Source: Macrobrachium rosenbergii (taxonomy: Eukaryota; Arthropoda; Malacostraca; Decapoda; Palaemonidae). Taken from it: a stretch of DNA of 64,000 nucleotides. The position numbers and the translations under genes were made by a program. Each line of letters starts with the position of its first letter. Position 1 is the first letter of the stretch. A model generated the notes under the pieces. The model was not told the origin of the DNA. It did no database searches and saw nothing but the letters and a program-made list of their open reading frames with translations. The stretch is from assembly GCF_040412425.1 (NCBI RefSeq), contig NC_089749.1, positions 14,644,662 through 14,708,661 on the forward strand. Direction: 5' to 3'. This document shows, in pieces, positions 49,058 through 61,499 of the stretch.

Positions 49058-49119
49058 AAGCTTAAAGTCCTTATGCTTAGTTTCGTATTGGACAAAGAAG
49101 AATATTACAAAAGCGTCGT

Positions 49120-49159
<40 letters not shown>

Positions 49160-49160
49160 C
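48600..49160 (+). repeat. Compound array: (GA)n plus ~65-bp spacer, five units
   Basis: Spacer AATAAAANCNTTAAGTACAA, ATGCTTAGTATCGTT, GGAGAATATTACAGAAATGT. The spacer differs from neighbouring arrays. Confidence 0.9.
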
Positions 49161-49355
49161 TTTCATCTTCGGCTGTCCGTGACAGCTTTGGTAAACCAAA
49201 ATTGATGACTATAATGAGAAGAGAGAGAATAAAAACATTAAGTACAAATAGGGCCACATTCGACGGTGAAGAAGATTTTCCTATGAGGGGAACGTAAAGG
49301 ATGAAGCTATCGTGTTTACTGTGCGAAAAGAAAGACGAAAAGTAGACAGTGGGAT

Positions 49356-49425
<70 letters not shown>

Positions 49426-49474
49426 GTATGTATGAATATACATATTTATTATTTACACTCATACAGAAACATAT

Positions 49475-49552
<78 letters not shown>

Positions 49553-49650
49553 TAAATGTATGTATATGTATATGTGTTTTTGTAGTGTGTAAATATATTC
49601 ATACCACCTCTTCCAGCATTATTCTTATACATGACAAAGATAGCTACACT

Positions 49651-49684
<34 letters not shown>

Positions 49685-49836
49685 ATTCATGAGAGACGAC
49701 CAACTCCTTGTCAATAAAACCGCTCATGTTCATCCCTCCCGCAACAAATAACGCTTCCCCGAAATCTATCTTTTGCAGAGCAATAATAAAAGCAACAAGA
49801 AAAGGTCGCCTGAGGCCTGGGCATTACGCCATTAAA

Positions 49837-49904
<68 letters not shown>
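49356..49904. repeat. (TA)n tracts and (CA)n tracts
   Basis: TA 49358-49420 and 49470-49547; CA 49653-49682 and 49842-49902. Confidence 0.95.
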
Positions 49905-50209
49905 TTTAGCATTCGGGGAACAATGTTCTCATTTTCGTTTCTGGCAAATGGGGTTAAACATAGCCACGTTCACTTTCGTCTTTTACTACCTCACGTTGGG
50001 GGAGGATGCAATGCAGTTTTACGGTGGGGGAGGTAAACAAAAGACCGGGGGAATTATGGGAGGGGGAAAACGTAAACAGAGCCATGAAAGTCTATCGGAT
50101 TACATCGTGTAATTTTCAGAGGTTCATGATGCGACGGTGAACGTGATTAGACTGGAATGGTTTACGTCGTCGTATATTTTCTGAGGTTGATTGTATGTCA
50201 GCGATTAGG

Positions 50210-50211
50210 TG

Positions 50212-50278
<67 letters not shown>

Positions 50279-50415
50279 TCATGAACTTCATACCAGAGTT
50301 ACGATAAAAGTAGATTTTAGGGGGGGAGAGAGAGAGAGAGAGAGAGAATCATGAACTTAATACCATTGTTACGATAAAAAAATACCAGAGTCACGATAAA
50401 AATAACAGCTTTTAG

Positions 50416-50446
<31 letters not shown>

Positions 50447-50480
50447 TCATGAACTTCATACCAGAGTTACGATAACAAAA
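50210..50480 (+). repeat. Compound array: (GA)n plus ~50-bp spacer, three units
   Basis: Spacer AATCATGAACTTCATACC, AGAGTTACGATAAAA between GA tracts. Confidence 0.9.
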
Positions 50481-50522
50481 TTGATATATTTTTTTTTCTT
50501 TATTTCCTATTACCCTCTGTTA

Positions 50523-50553
50523 CTTCGGCTTGTTCCACATGACTAGAGTTCAT

Positions 50554-50644
<91 letters not shown>
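50523..50644 (+). mobile_element. AAT-tailed retroposon 3' end with (AAT)n(AAG)n
   Basis: CGGCTTGTTCCACATGACTA, GAGTTCATCTGAATAATAAT, then ~45 bp of AAT followed by ~35 bp of AAG. Links the microsatellite directly to a retroposon end. Confidence 0.55.
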
Positions 50645-50645
<1 letters not shown>

Positions 50646-50867
50646 TTAATCAAGTAAAAATGATACCGAGTCATTCAAGTATTCTGATAAAATATGATGA
50701 AAATTAGAATGAGCGGCTTCATACGTTTGTATTCCAGAATGCATCGTCATCATGAACGGAATCATGGGTTTCTTTATGTTGGCATACCTCCGTCTTCCAC
50801 TTTGGAATGTAAATGTGGTAAAAAGTATGCAGTCGCCCATGAACACACGGATGCACAGACATACACT

Positions 50868-51218
<351 letters not shown>

Positions 51219-51905
51219 TATAAATGTTATCTATCTATATAGTATATAGTGCACCAGATACAGGTTCGAAAGAAGAATGAACAAGAATGCATATTTCAAG
51301 ACAGGAATTACCCTAATATTGTTAAAGTTTTTTTTTACCGAGTAATCACTTCACGGCAGATTGCGCACCGTCCACACCTAACCTTTGACTGATAGATTTA
51401 TAGGCATCTTTGTCAGACATTACACAATCCTGCTTAATTACTTGGTCTCTGATATTTTCATTTTATTGTAGAATTTTAATTAATTTGCTTATTTAGTTGT
51501 GTATTTATATACATTTCGTTAGTTTGTTTGTCGGCATTATTTTTCAAAACCATCAGCGGTAAAGTGATTACGGTCATACGATATAATTATAAACGCCCTA
51601 TGTATTATCCTGATGTCTGTAATCACCACGAATCCTAAACGGGGTTGGTGTTTCACACGTAGGCCTATTTTCTTGACCCATCTACTGAACAAGGTAGCGT
51701 GGAATGCAACGGTAGAATATTAAAGCTGTGATTTAAGCACCAAGTTAAAACTTGCAATAATCACGTCGTCAGTTTAAATACCTGTAGCAAATATCGCAGT
51801 CAGGTACTAATACTGAATTAGACCTATAAAAACCAATAGGCCTAATTGTAAAAGGAACATTAATCACTGGAATTTTAAAGTCAAAATAATGTGGGCCTCT
51901 CGTAT
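51219..51905. other. No gene seen
   Basis: Unique AT-rich DNA before repeat B. Confidence 0.4.
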
Positions 51906-52202
51906 ACCCGTAGGGATGTAGTGCCGTCTTTGCACCTCACGGGGTGCACTGTAGGCATTACTAAAGGTTCTTTGCAGCGTCCATTCGGCCCCTAGCTGCA
52001 ACCCCTTTTAATTTCTTTTACTGTACCTCCGTTCATATTCTCTTTCTTCTGTTCTACTTTCCACCTTCTCCTAACAGGTGTTTCATAGTGCAGCTGCGAG
52101 GTTTCTCTCCTGTTACACCTGTCAAACCTTTTAACTGTCAATTTCATAGGTCCCAGCGCTTGACCTTTGGTCTAAATTCTATGGTCAATTCTATCCTATT
52201 CT
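51906..52202 (+). mobile_element. Repeat B copy
   Basis: Full-length copy starting CCCGTAGGGATGTAG, with a small deletion before CATAGGTCCCAGCGCTTG. Confidence 0.8.
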
Positions 52203-52360
52203 ATTCATTGGAGCTTGAAGATTGTCAATTCCTGATTGAATTGAACCTATCTCCCTATAGACTATAGCGTCGCAGTACTGACGGTCATTAGACGCCATTC
52301 GCTTAGAACTGACTGTTGGTAGCGTTGACGCTTATATCAGTCAGCCTAGAGATAAACGCC

Positions 52361-52362
52361 TC

Positions 52363-52413
<51 letters not shown>

Positions 52414-52493
52414 TGCGTGGTCACGTGACTCTTAACTGAATTTGGATGTTTAATGGACGGTGTAATTCTGTTTGACTAATTAGAGGGCAAACG

Positions 52494-52559
<66 letters not shown>

Positions 52560-52616
52560 GCATTTGAACTTTGTCAAAACCATTCAAAGAGAATTTACCT
52601 CAAATACATTAAATTT

Positions 52617-52668
<52 letters not shown>
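52361..52668. repeat. (GA)n and two (CT)n tracts
   Basis: GA 52363-52411, CT 52499-52554, CT 52618-52668. Confidence 0.95.
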
Positions 52669-52669
<1 letters not shown>

Positions 52670-52709
52670 TGAGTCGAATCGAACCTCAAGGCTCAAATAT
52701 ATGCTCTAT

Positions 52710-53098
52710 AATACACACACACATATATAATACATAAATTATATATCTATAGATATACGTATATATAATTTTATGTATATATACATTATATATATATGTA
52801 GATAGAGAGAGAGAGAGAAAGTTGTCCCGAAATGTTATCCAGACGTTCAAACGGGCCTCTTGTGAAACTTCATCTTCCCAAGTCTTTAGCGAAGTTTCCC
52901 GGGTCGTTAAAAGTCTTACTTCGAGATATCAAATTAAGCGAACGGAAGGAAACCTTCCCTGCAGGTTTCCTTTGGACTTGAGGAAAGTTGCTGCTAGGAT
53001 ACAAATACTGGTGCTGCTGATGCTGCTGTAATTATTGCTACTTTATACATATACTGTATATTAGATTATATATATATATTATATATTCATATATATAG

Positions 53099-53132
<34 letters not shown>

Positions 53133-53223
53133 GTACATATGTTTATATATATAATGTATATATATATAAGTATATATATATATATATAAACATTTATACA
53201 CGGGTTGGTTTAGTTCACTTTCA

Positions 53224-53272
<49 letters not shown>
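52710..53272. repeat. TA-rich stretches, GA tracts, short ORF between
   Basis: TA-rich 52710-52800 and 53040-53195; GA 53227-53272. The 69-aa ORF 52822-53031 between them is not recognised. Confidence 0.8.
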
Positions 53273-53274
<2 letters not shown>

Positions 53275-53346
53275 AACTTAATGTATTTGTGAAGTAATTT
53301 CTCTTCGGATGCTTTCGGTAAAGCTTAAATTCATAACGACTCAGAC

Positions 53347-53348
<2 letters not shown>

Positions 53349-53427
<79 letters not shown>

Positions 53428-53574
53428 CCAGGACGAAGGACGAAATGAAACAAAACGAACCCTTTGAAAAAATCTTTAAAAGGAGATAATTAAAAAATAA
53501 TAGCCTTTGTTTTAATGGACTTCAATTTTTGTCTTCTTTTGGTTTTTATTTATCTTCCATTTCACTTTGCTGAG

Positions 53575-53628
<54 letters not shown>
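53349..53628. repeat. Two (GA)n tracts
   Basis: 53349-53423 and 53576-53626, both preceded by short unique DNA. Confidence 0.95.
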
Positions 53629-53629
<1 letters not shown>

Positions 53630-53762
53630 TGCATAAGCCATTTAGATGAAGAGATCAAGGCATGTTTTGAGCAGCGGAGAAATAGGTACATAACAGAACT
53701 ATGTCAGTCACAGTTCAGAGGCCTTATGCCAGAGCATCCTTTCCTCTTTCCACTTCCGATCC

Positions 53763-54275
53763 CGCAGGGGATTAGTGCCGTCAGTGCACCTCATGCGGTG
53801 CACTGTAGGCATTACTTAAGGTTCTCCTAGCTGCGACCCTTTTCATTCCTTTACCTGTACCTCCTCTCATATTCTCTTTATTCCGTCTTACTTCCACGAT
53901 TGATTCGTCGTGCAACTGCTTTGAGGTTCTCCCTTTACGCCTTTCAAACCTTTCTACTGTCAATTTCAGTTCCTCATTGGACTGGGGGGGTATCGTTCTC
54001 AGCTAGCACTCTGCTGGTCCCGCGTTCGGGTCTCCGACCGGCCAATGAAGAATTGGAGGAATTTTTTCTGGTGATAGAAATTCTTAGCCACGTAAAATGA
54101 ATCTAATACTTCGGGCTCAGCCCTAGGAGAGCTGTTAATCAGCCCGGTGGTCTGGTTAAACTAAGGTATACTTTCTTACTGTCAATTTCCGTTTCATCGC
54201 TGAATAACCTCATAGGTCCCAGTGCTTGTCCTATGGCCTAAATTCTCTATTCTATTTAATTCCATTCTTTCCACT
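53763..54275 (+). mobile_element. Repeat B copy, interrupted by SINE A
   Basis: The 5' part is 53763-53967 and the 3' part 54172-54275; the gap is a SINE A insertion with target duplication. The order of insertion is therefore B first, A later. Confidence 0.8.
53968..54171 (+). mobile_element. SINE A copy inserted inside repeat B
   Basis: A head-to-tail SINE A with an internal deletion after GATAGAAATTC. It splits a repeat B copy. The target motif CTGTCAATTTC with its preceding TTTCT occurs on both sides (53951-53967 and 54172-54189), as a target-site duplication from target-primed reverse transcription. Confidence 0.75.
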
Positions 54276-54413
54276 TACTATGCTCAGGAGCCTTTGGGCA
54301 AGAGCCCGTGCCGGTATAAGGCCGGTTTGATATAAATCGACCACTGCTACTTCATTCTGTATTAGTCCTTCATTACAGTCACCCAATAATCTCGAAACTG
54401 AAATATGAGATTT

Positions 54414-54682
54414 AGGCATGATGCCAAGCCCTGGGACCTATGAGGTCATTCAGCGCTGAAAGGGAAATTGAGAGTAAAGGAGGTTTGAAAGGTGTAACAG
54501 GAGGAAAACCTCAATTGCTAGAAGAGGGTGGAAAGTCAGAAGGAAGAAAGAGAATATGAACTGAGGTACAGTAAAAGGAATGAAAGGGGTTGCAGCTAGG
54601 GGCCGAAGGGACGCTGCAAAGAACCTCAAGTAATGCTTACAGTGCACCGCGTGAGGGGCACTGATGGCACTAGCCCCTACGG
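54414..54682 (-). mobile_element. Repeat B copy, inverted partner
   Basis: Full inverted copy about 140 bp after the end of the preceding plus-strand copy, so the two can form a long stem. Confidence 0.8.
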
Positions 54683-54930
54683 AGTCAATAATCTCTGGGA
54701 CCTTTCCCCAAAATCGGGATTTAATGACTTACGTCCTTTGGAGGGGTTCGGGACCAGGAACCCCACCCCTTTTTTCTCTCCTTTAGACCACTCGGATTCT
54801 TACAGAGGCTTCATTAAATCGAGTGTTAGATGAAGAGAAATTTTCTTAAAGAAGTTCCAGTGATATTTGGATAGAGATCAGCTTCGTCGACTATCTAATT
54901 TTAGCTTCTGCCATGTTTGGGGATTATTTA

Positions 54931-55216
54931 CTTTTAGTTTTCTGTAAAAAAAAAAAATGAGATGGCTTTGTCTATCCGTCCTCACTTTTTCTGTCCTCAC
55001 TTCTCTCCGCCCTCAGATCTTAAAAACTATATTTAGCCATAATCGTGCTTCTGGCAACGATATAGTACAGGCCACCGCCGGGCTGTGGTTAAAGTTTCTT
55101 GGGCCGCGGCTCAAACAGCATCATACCGAGACCACCGTAAGATAGATCTATTTTCAGTGGTCTTGATTATACATTGTACAGAAAACTTGATTGCGCCGAA
55201 GAAACTTCAGGGGACG
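54931..55216 (+). mobile_element. Element C copy 6, lacking the main hairpin
   Basis: Reads CTTAAAAACT and then directly TTAGCCATAATCG: the ~100-bp internal palindrome has been removed while the flanks are kept. Confidence 0.8.
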
Positions 55217-55509
55217 GGCATTTTTTTTTACTTAAGTTTCACCCTTGCTTAATCATTGTATGCTGCTGCCATAAAAGATATTGCAACTGGTTCGTGTTCC
55301 TTGTTTATCTGTTTGTTTGTTTTTATTCTCTCTACGTGTATTCCTTCACTTTTATTCCACTGTGTAACTTCTTTGACGATTTCCTCTCGACATATACATT
55401 TTAAAGGTGTAGTCTGTAATACTTGTCCCAAAATACTGAGTAATCGAGTATTGTATTTACACATACTTGCATAAATATGTATAGACATACATATATACAT
55501 ACATACGCC

Positions 55510-55801
<292 letters not shown>

Positions 55802-55864
55802 ACTTCACACGTGTACTCCATCACGTGGGTCGATGTGTACCGCAGATCCCGAAGAATGTGGAGT

Positions 55865-55909
55865 GTTTGTAGCCAAGGTCTAGAGAATTCTCTAGACCTT
55901 GTTTGTAGC
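55865..55909. repeat. 28-bp perfect palindrome in 9-bp direct repeats
   Basis: Palindrome 55874-55901 centred on GAATTC (half CAAGGTCTAGAGAA). GTTTGTAGC occurs immediately on both sides (55865-55873, 55901-55909). Confidence 0.9.
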
Positions 55910-56177
55910 GTTTGGGAAATCCCACCCTCCTCCAACCCGTCCCCTGCACCCCATCCCCACACCGAATCCCAACACCACTCCCATACGGCATCCCTCCCAC
56001 ACCCAATAACCCAAGCCCCAACCCCCACCTCCCCAAAACCTTTATTAGTTCACAGGTAAAAACTTTATTGAAAGTTTCCGATCAAACTTTATTGGTAGCA
56101 TGTATGTATATTTATTTGTATGTATCTATGTATGTATGGCGTAGATATTTCCCATTTTCGATTTCCTTTTCGAGAGA

Positions 56178-56890
56178 AGGTAATTAAAGAATGGTAATTA
56201 TAAAGTTCGGTTATTAAAAGGTAATTAAAGAATTGCGTTACTAAAGTAGTCATTGAGAGGTGTTTAAAGAATTGTGTTACTAAAGTAGTCTTTAAAAGGT
56301 AATTAAAGAATTTTGACTAAAGTAGAGTCATTAAGAGTAATTAAAGAATTTTGACTAAAGTAGAGTCATTAAAAGGTAATTAAAGAATGTTACCAAACTA
56401 ATCTTTAAAAGGTAATTAAAGAATTGTTACTAAAGTAGAGTCATTTAAAGGGAATCAAAGAATTGCGTTACTAAAGTAGTCTTTAAAAGGTAGTTAAAAT
56501 ATTGTTACTAAAGTGGAGTCATTAAAAGGTAATTCAAGAATTGTAATTATAAATTTGAGTCATTAAAAGGTAACTAAAGGAATGTGATAATAAAATAGTC
56601 ATTGAAGAGTAATTAAAGAATTGTTATTATAAATTTGAGGCATTAAAAGGTAATTAAATAAATTTGATAATGAAATAAAACCATTGAAAGATAATTAAAG
56701 AATTGTGATTAGAAATTTGGGTCATTAAAAGGTAATTAAAGAATTGTGATTATAATTTGAGTCATTAAAAGGTAATTAAAGAAATATGACAATAAGATAA
56801 AGTCATTGAAAGGTAATTAAAGAATTGTGAATAGAAATTTGAGTCATTAAAAGGTAATTAAAGAAATGGTATGATAAAGTAGAATCATTA
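56178..56890 (+). repeat. ~40-bp minisatellite, 18 units
   Basis: Theme GGTAATTAAAGAATTGTG, then AYTATAAATTTGAGTCATTA. 5' units favour CTAAAGTAGTC in the second half, 3' units favour TATAAATTTGAG, so two subfamilies are present. Confidence 0.9.
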
Positions 56891-56989
56891 AAAAAAAATC
56901 CTCTGTGCAACTGGACCACAAATAACAAAACTGAAGCGAAAGCTTCAGAATTTAGCGCAAATTAAGTTGGTTAAAACCATTGCCATGGG

Positions 56990-57030
56990 GACCAGCGTGA
57001 CGTCACAAGATGAGTGTTCAGTTTCCCTAT
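56990..57030 (+). promoter_or_regulatory. CRE palindrome plus initiator-like site
   Basis: GCGTGACGTCACA at 56996-57008, followed by TTCAGTTTCC at about 57018. This repeats the arrangement at 38241-38275. A short CTG run follows at 57084-57100. No coding region is recognised downstream before element C. Confidence 0.2.
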
Positions 57031-57196
57031 CTTTTGATCTCCAGACGTCTATTCAAGCGAGGCGCAAATTCATTCCTGCTCTCTGCTGCTGCTGCTGCTG
57101 ACGTCTCCTGAATTTCAGGTGTATCAGTTTATTTTCTATTCCCTCATATTTATTGATTTATCGCGGTTCCCGATGATCTGTCTCTCTGCAGGCTGA

Positions 57197-57597
57197 TTTT
57201 TAGTTTTCTGAAAACTATTGTGCTGACTTTGTCTGTCCTTCTGCACTTTATTCTGTCCACACTTTTTTTCTATCTGCCCTCAGATCTTAAAAACCACTGA
57301 GGCTAGAGGGCTGCAAATTGGTATGTTGATCATCCACCCTCCAATCATCAAATATACCAAATTGCAGCCCTGTAGCCTCTGTACTTTTTATTTTATTTAC
57401 GGTTAAAGTTAGTCATAATCGTGCTTCTGGCAGCGATATAGGATACGCCACCACCATGGTTAAAGTTTAATGGGCCGCGGCTCATACAGCATTATACCGA
57501 GACCACCGAAAGATATATCTATTTTCGGTGGCCTTGATTATGCGATGTAGCGGCTGTGCGGGAAACTCGAGTGCGCCGAAGAAACTTTGGCGCATTT
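57197..57597 (+). mobile_element. Element C copy 7
   Basis: Complete copy with all three hairpins; the terminal stem is degraded (GCGCCGAAGAAACTTTGGC). Confidence 0.85.
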
Positions 57598-58123
57598 CTT
57601 ACTTATTTTTTTTTCTTTAGCCCTCTTGGGTTTGTCGTCTATTGACTCGAGCCCTAAGGGTCTTCAGCTGAAGATTTGAAGAAAGAAAGAAAATATTAAT
57701 CATATGTATACAGGTTTCTCTAATCTGAGCTGGCCATTGTGGGGCGGGTGTGGGGGGTAGGTGTCTTCTTGCGCTCCCTGTGACGGAAGAGGAAAACTTT
57801 TTTTTTTTTTTTTTTTTTTTTTGCTTCTCCCGAGAAAAGGAATCCATAAGTTACTTCGCTGATTTGATCTGGAAAGTTTTCTGTCTCTTCTCACCTTGCT
57901 GATGGATTTTAACTTCGACAGAGGAAATGGAAAGTTGATGGCGTTTATAGATTCGAGCGGCTTTTTTATCCGATCGTAATCAATTCCTACTTCGGTTTTT
58001 GTTGGACGTTCTCTTTTTAGCCCGCTCGGGAAGTTAATGGCAGTTCTCTGTTCAGTATTTGTAGAATGATTTCAGCTTCTTTCTTTTTTTATTGGTGGCA
58101 ACTTCCTTTGTCACATGGTATAC

Positions 58124-58143
58124 ACACACACACACACACACAC

Positions 58144-58224
<81 letters not shown>

Positions 58225-58327
58225 TGTATGTATGTTTATGTATTTGCGTGTGTATGTGTGTGGCGTGTGGCAAGATTTACGAAAGTAGAATATAAATGAA
58301 AAAACAAGACTGTTAGGTAGCGAAGAA

Positions 58328-58382
<55 letters not shown>

Positions 58383-58505
58383 CCGATGACGTATTGTAGA
58401 AAATAAATAAATATTAAAATTAAACCTGAAGATGCAAAGTGAACTGTAAATAATTAGGTAAGGACGAAAATAAAACTCTGCATCAGAGAGAGAGAGAGAG
58501 AGAAA
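58124..58505. repeat. (CA)n(TA)n and (GA)n tracts
   Basis: CA 58124-58144, TA to 58221, GA 58332-58378 and 58485-58503. Confidence 0.95.
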
Positions 58506-58715
58506 ATGTAAATAAAATTGAAATCCCTCCGAGACATTATTCCAGCGTACTCTCTCCTCCAAGAACTCCACACACATTGAATTTAATCCCGTACTTTTCA
58601 AGGTCATGTTTACGTCGCCGCGTCCCAAAGCCCCGGATTAAGTGTGATATTGGAAGCGTTGGGACGTGCCGATGAAGAAATGTCTCGTTTGACTCACGTC
58701 TCTTTATTTCCTTTT

Positions 58716-59457
58716 TAGTTCTCTGTAATAGAAAACTATTGTGCCGGCTTTGTCTGTCCGTCCGCACTTTTTTCTGTCTGCACTTTATTCTGTCCTCACT
58801 TTATTCTGCACTTTATTCTGTCCTCACTTTATTCTGTCCGCACTTTTTCTGTCCGCACTTTTTTCTGTCCTCACTTTATTCTTTCCGCACTTTATTCTGT
58901 CCGCACTTTATTCTGTCTGCACTTTTTTCTGTCCTCACTTTATTCTGTCCGCACTTTTTCTGTCCTCACTTTATTCTGTCCTCACGTTATTCTGTCCGCA
59001 CATTTTTTTGTCCTCACTTCATTCTGTCCGCACTTTTTCTGTCCTCACTTTTTCTGTCCTCACTTTTTCCGTCCCCACTTTATTCTGTCCGCAATTTTTC
59101 TGTCCACACTTTTTCTGTCAGCACTTTTTCTGTCCACCCTCAGATCTTAAAAACTACTGAGGCTAGAGGGCTGTAAATTGGTGGTCATCCACCCTCCAAT
59201 CATCAAACATACCAAATTGCAGCCCTTTAGCCTCAATAGTTTTTATTTTATTTAAGGTTAAAGTTAGCCATGATGTGCGTCTGGCAACGATATAGGATAG
59301 ACCACTACCGGGCTGTGGTTAAAGTTTCATGGGCCGCCGCTCATACAGCATTATACCGAGACCACTGAAAAATAGATCTATTTTCGGTGGCCTTGATTAT
59401 ACGCTGTAGCGGTCGTGCAGAAAACTCGATTGCGGCGTAGAAACTGCAGCGCATTAT
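58716..59457 (+). mobile_element. Element C copy 8 with internal satellite
   Basis: The normal element begins at 58716 and resumes at 59135. Between them the short CTGTCCGCACTTT motif of the 5' part has been amplified to ~380 bp, about twenty units. Confidence 0.85.
58765..59135 (+). repeat. 18-20-bp array inside element C
   Basis: Units TTTATTCTGTCCGCACT and TTTTTCTGTCCTCACT alternate. A single to double copy of the motif is normal in the other element C copies. The ORFs of 139-145 aa across it come from the repeat. Confidence 0.85.
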
Positions 59458-59619
59458 TTGCCCTTTTTTTTTTTTATTTTGGTACGTGTTTGTATGTACT
59501 GATTTTTATTTTTATTAGGTGGAATCGTTTTTTTATCCCCTCCTCTGCGTGTGACGATCTTATTTGTTATGTTATGCAACAGGTTATTGCGTCGTAACTT
59601 TACGAGTGAATAGCCTGCT

Positions 59620-60415
59620 GGTTGAAATCGTGTCCTAAACTGGTTACAGTAAATATGTGACCCTTGAATAAGATTGAAGGCTTCATTTCCTTATGATCTG
59701 TTTCCTTCCATCAATATTTAGGCTTTACAACACTTCCTCTCCTTTTTCCTCTATTTACAGGTTGAAATCGTTTCCTACTCTGGTCATACTTAATGGAATG
59801 ACCCTTGAATAATATTTACCGCTTAATTTCCTTATGGCCCATTTCTTGACGTAAATTCTTAGGTTTTAAAATAATTTCTCACTTCTTTTCCCTCACTGGT
59901 TTCCATTGGCCATTCTTGCCTTATTGGTTGAAATCGTTTCCTACGCTGGTCACAGTAAAAAATGGCCCTCGAATAAGATTTTAGGCTTTATTTCTTTATG
60001 GCCTGTTTCTTGCCATCAGCATTTAGGCTTTAAAATGATTTCTTTCCCCTTTTCCTCCCTGGTTTCCATTGGCCATTCTTACCTTGCTGGTTGAAATAGT
60101 TTCCTACGATGGTTACAGCAGATAAATTCCCATTGAATAAGATTTAAGGCTTAATTTCCTTATGATCTCTTTCCTGCCACCAGCATTTAGGCTTTAAAAT
60201 AATTTCTCTTCTTTTTCCTCACTGGTTTCCATTGGTTATTCTTGCCTTACTGCTTGGAATCGTTTCCTTCGCTGGATACATTTAATAAATTCCCATTGAA
60301 TAAGATTTAATGCTCAGTTTCCTTCTGGTGTGTTTTCTACCATCAACATTTAGACCTTTAAAATGATTTCTCTCTTATTCACTACGCTTCCAAAGGCTGT
60401 TATTGTCTTGCTTGC
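59620..60415 (+). repeat. ~163-bp tandem repeat, five units
   Basis: Units start GGTTGAAATCGTTTCC at 59620, 59760, 59926, 60089 and 60252 (last diverged), with GAATAAGATT, CATTTAGGCTTTAAAATGA and GGTTTCCATTGGCCATTC. Confidence 0.9.
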
Positions 60416-60486
60416 TCTTCAATAATATATAACCATTTGGGTGAAATGTATGGGCGATTTAGTGTGCTATCCTTTAGTATATTTCC

Positions 60487-60719
60487 CCGTAGGGAGGTAG
60501 TGCCGTCAGTGCACCTCACGTAGTGCACTGTAGGCATTACTTGGGGTTATTTACAGCGTGCCTTTCGGTCCCTTTACTATACCTCAGTTCATATTCTCTT
60601 TCTTCCATCTTACTTTCCACCCTCTCCTAACCTTTCGACTACCTATTTCCTTTTCATTGTTGAATGACCTCATAGGTCCCAGCTCTTGGCCTTGGGGCAA
60701 AATTCTATATTCCATTCCG
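60487..60719 (+). mobile_element. Repeat B copy
   Basis: Starts CCCGTAGGGAGGTAGTGCC; internally deleted between the TTTCGGTCCC and TACTATACCTC blocks. Confidence 0.75.
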
Positions 60720-60898
60720 TTCTATATTCCACTGGGTCCTTGCGTCTGTTTGTGTATTGTGAAAGGTGCATTTAGAATTTACAGGCGTTTTTAGACAGGA
60801 AGAGAATCTTGGATCCACTATGGAGAAAGTCTCTGTATATACTTTGACGTTTAAAAAAAAAGTCTAGAGATAAAACACGAAAGGAAAAACTTTGACAG

Positions 60899-60936
<38 letters not shown>

Positions 60937-61299
60937 ACCTTAGATGGAACCATTAGCAGTACCCGTAAAAAAACAAAAACGAAAATCACGTGACCTAATT
61001 GTCTGGGATATATCCTGAAACGCTGACGAAATAGATTAGGATTTGTCGCTGTCCAAGGCGACGACCTTGTTTTGGGGGGAGGGGGGGAGGTCACAAATTA
61101 GATTGAAGGGGCAATCAGAAAAATACCTAAATTGACTAATCAATCTCTTTACGGGTTCAAAGGGGCTTTCTGAGAACCGCTTTCCACCCTACACAAGCAC
61201 TGTCGGCAGAAAAAAAAGTCTCAATAATATCCATTAAGCTTAGTTGCCCGTGCCGTTCGCTTGGTGGGACTTCATTAAAAGGCGAGATATATCAAAGTT

Positions 61300-61300
<1 letters not shown>
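60720..61300. other. No gene seen
   Basis: Unique DNA with one GA tract and a G-rich patch at about 61073-61090. Confidence 0.4.
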
Positions 61301-61359
<59 letters not shown>

Positions 61360-61443
61360 CAAACTCAATGTATTTGTAATTTCTCTTTAGGTGCTTTCGA
61401 TAAAGTTTAAATTCATAGAGAGATAGAGAGAGAGAGAGAGAGA
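60903..61443. repeat. (GA)n tracts
   Basis: 60903-60933, 61301-61359 and 61422-61442; the spacer with AATGTATTTGTAATTTCTCT resembles that after 53275. Confidence 0.9.
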
Positions 61444-61499
61444 AATATAGCTTTAGCGAGTTCCCTTCGTGGAATCTGGTCTATTTCTGCCCTGGCACT

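Noticed and set aside
52822..53031. 69-aa ORF between TA and GA tracts
   Set aside because: No ATG-based frame, domain or flanking splice sites that support it.
58739..59176. 139-145-aa Cys/His/Phe-rich ORFs
   Set aside because: They translate the amplified CTGTCCGCACTTT motif inside element C.
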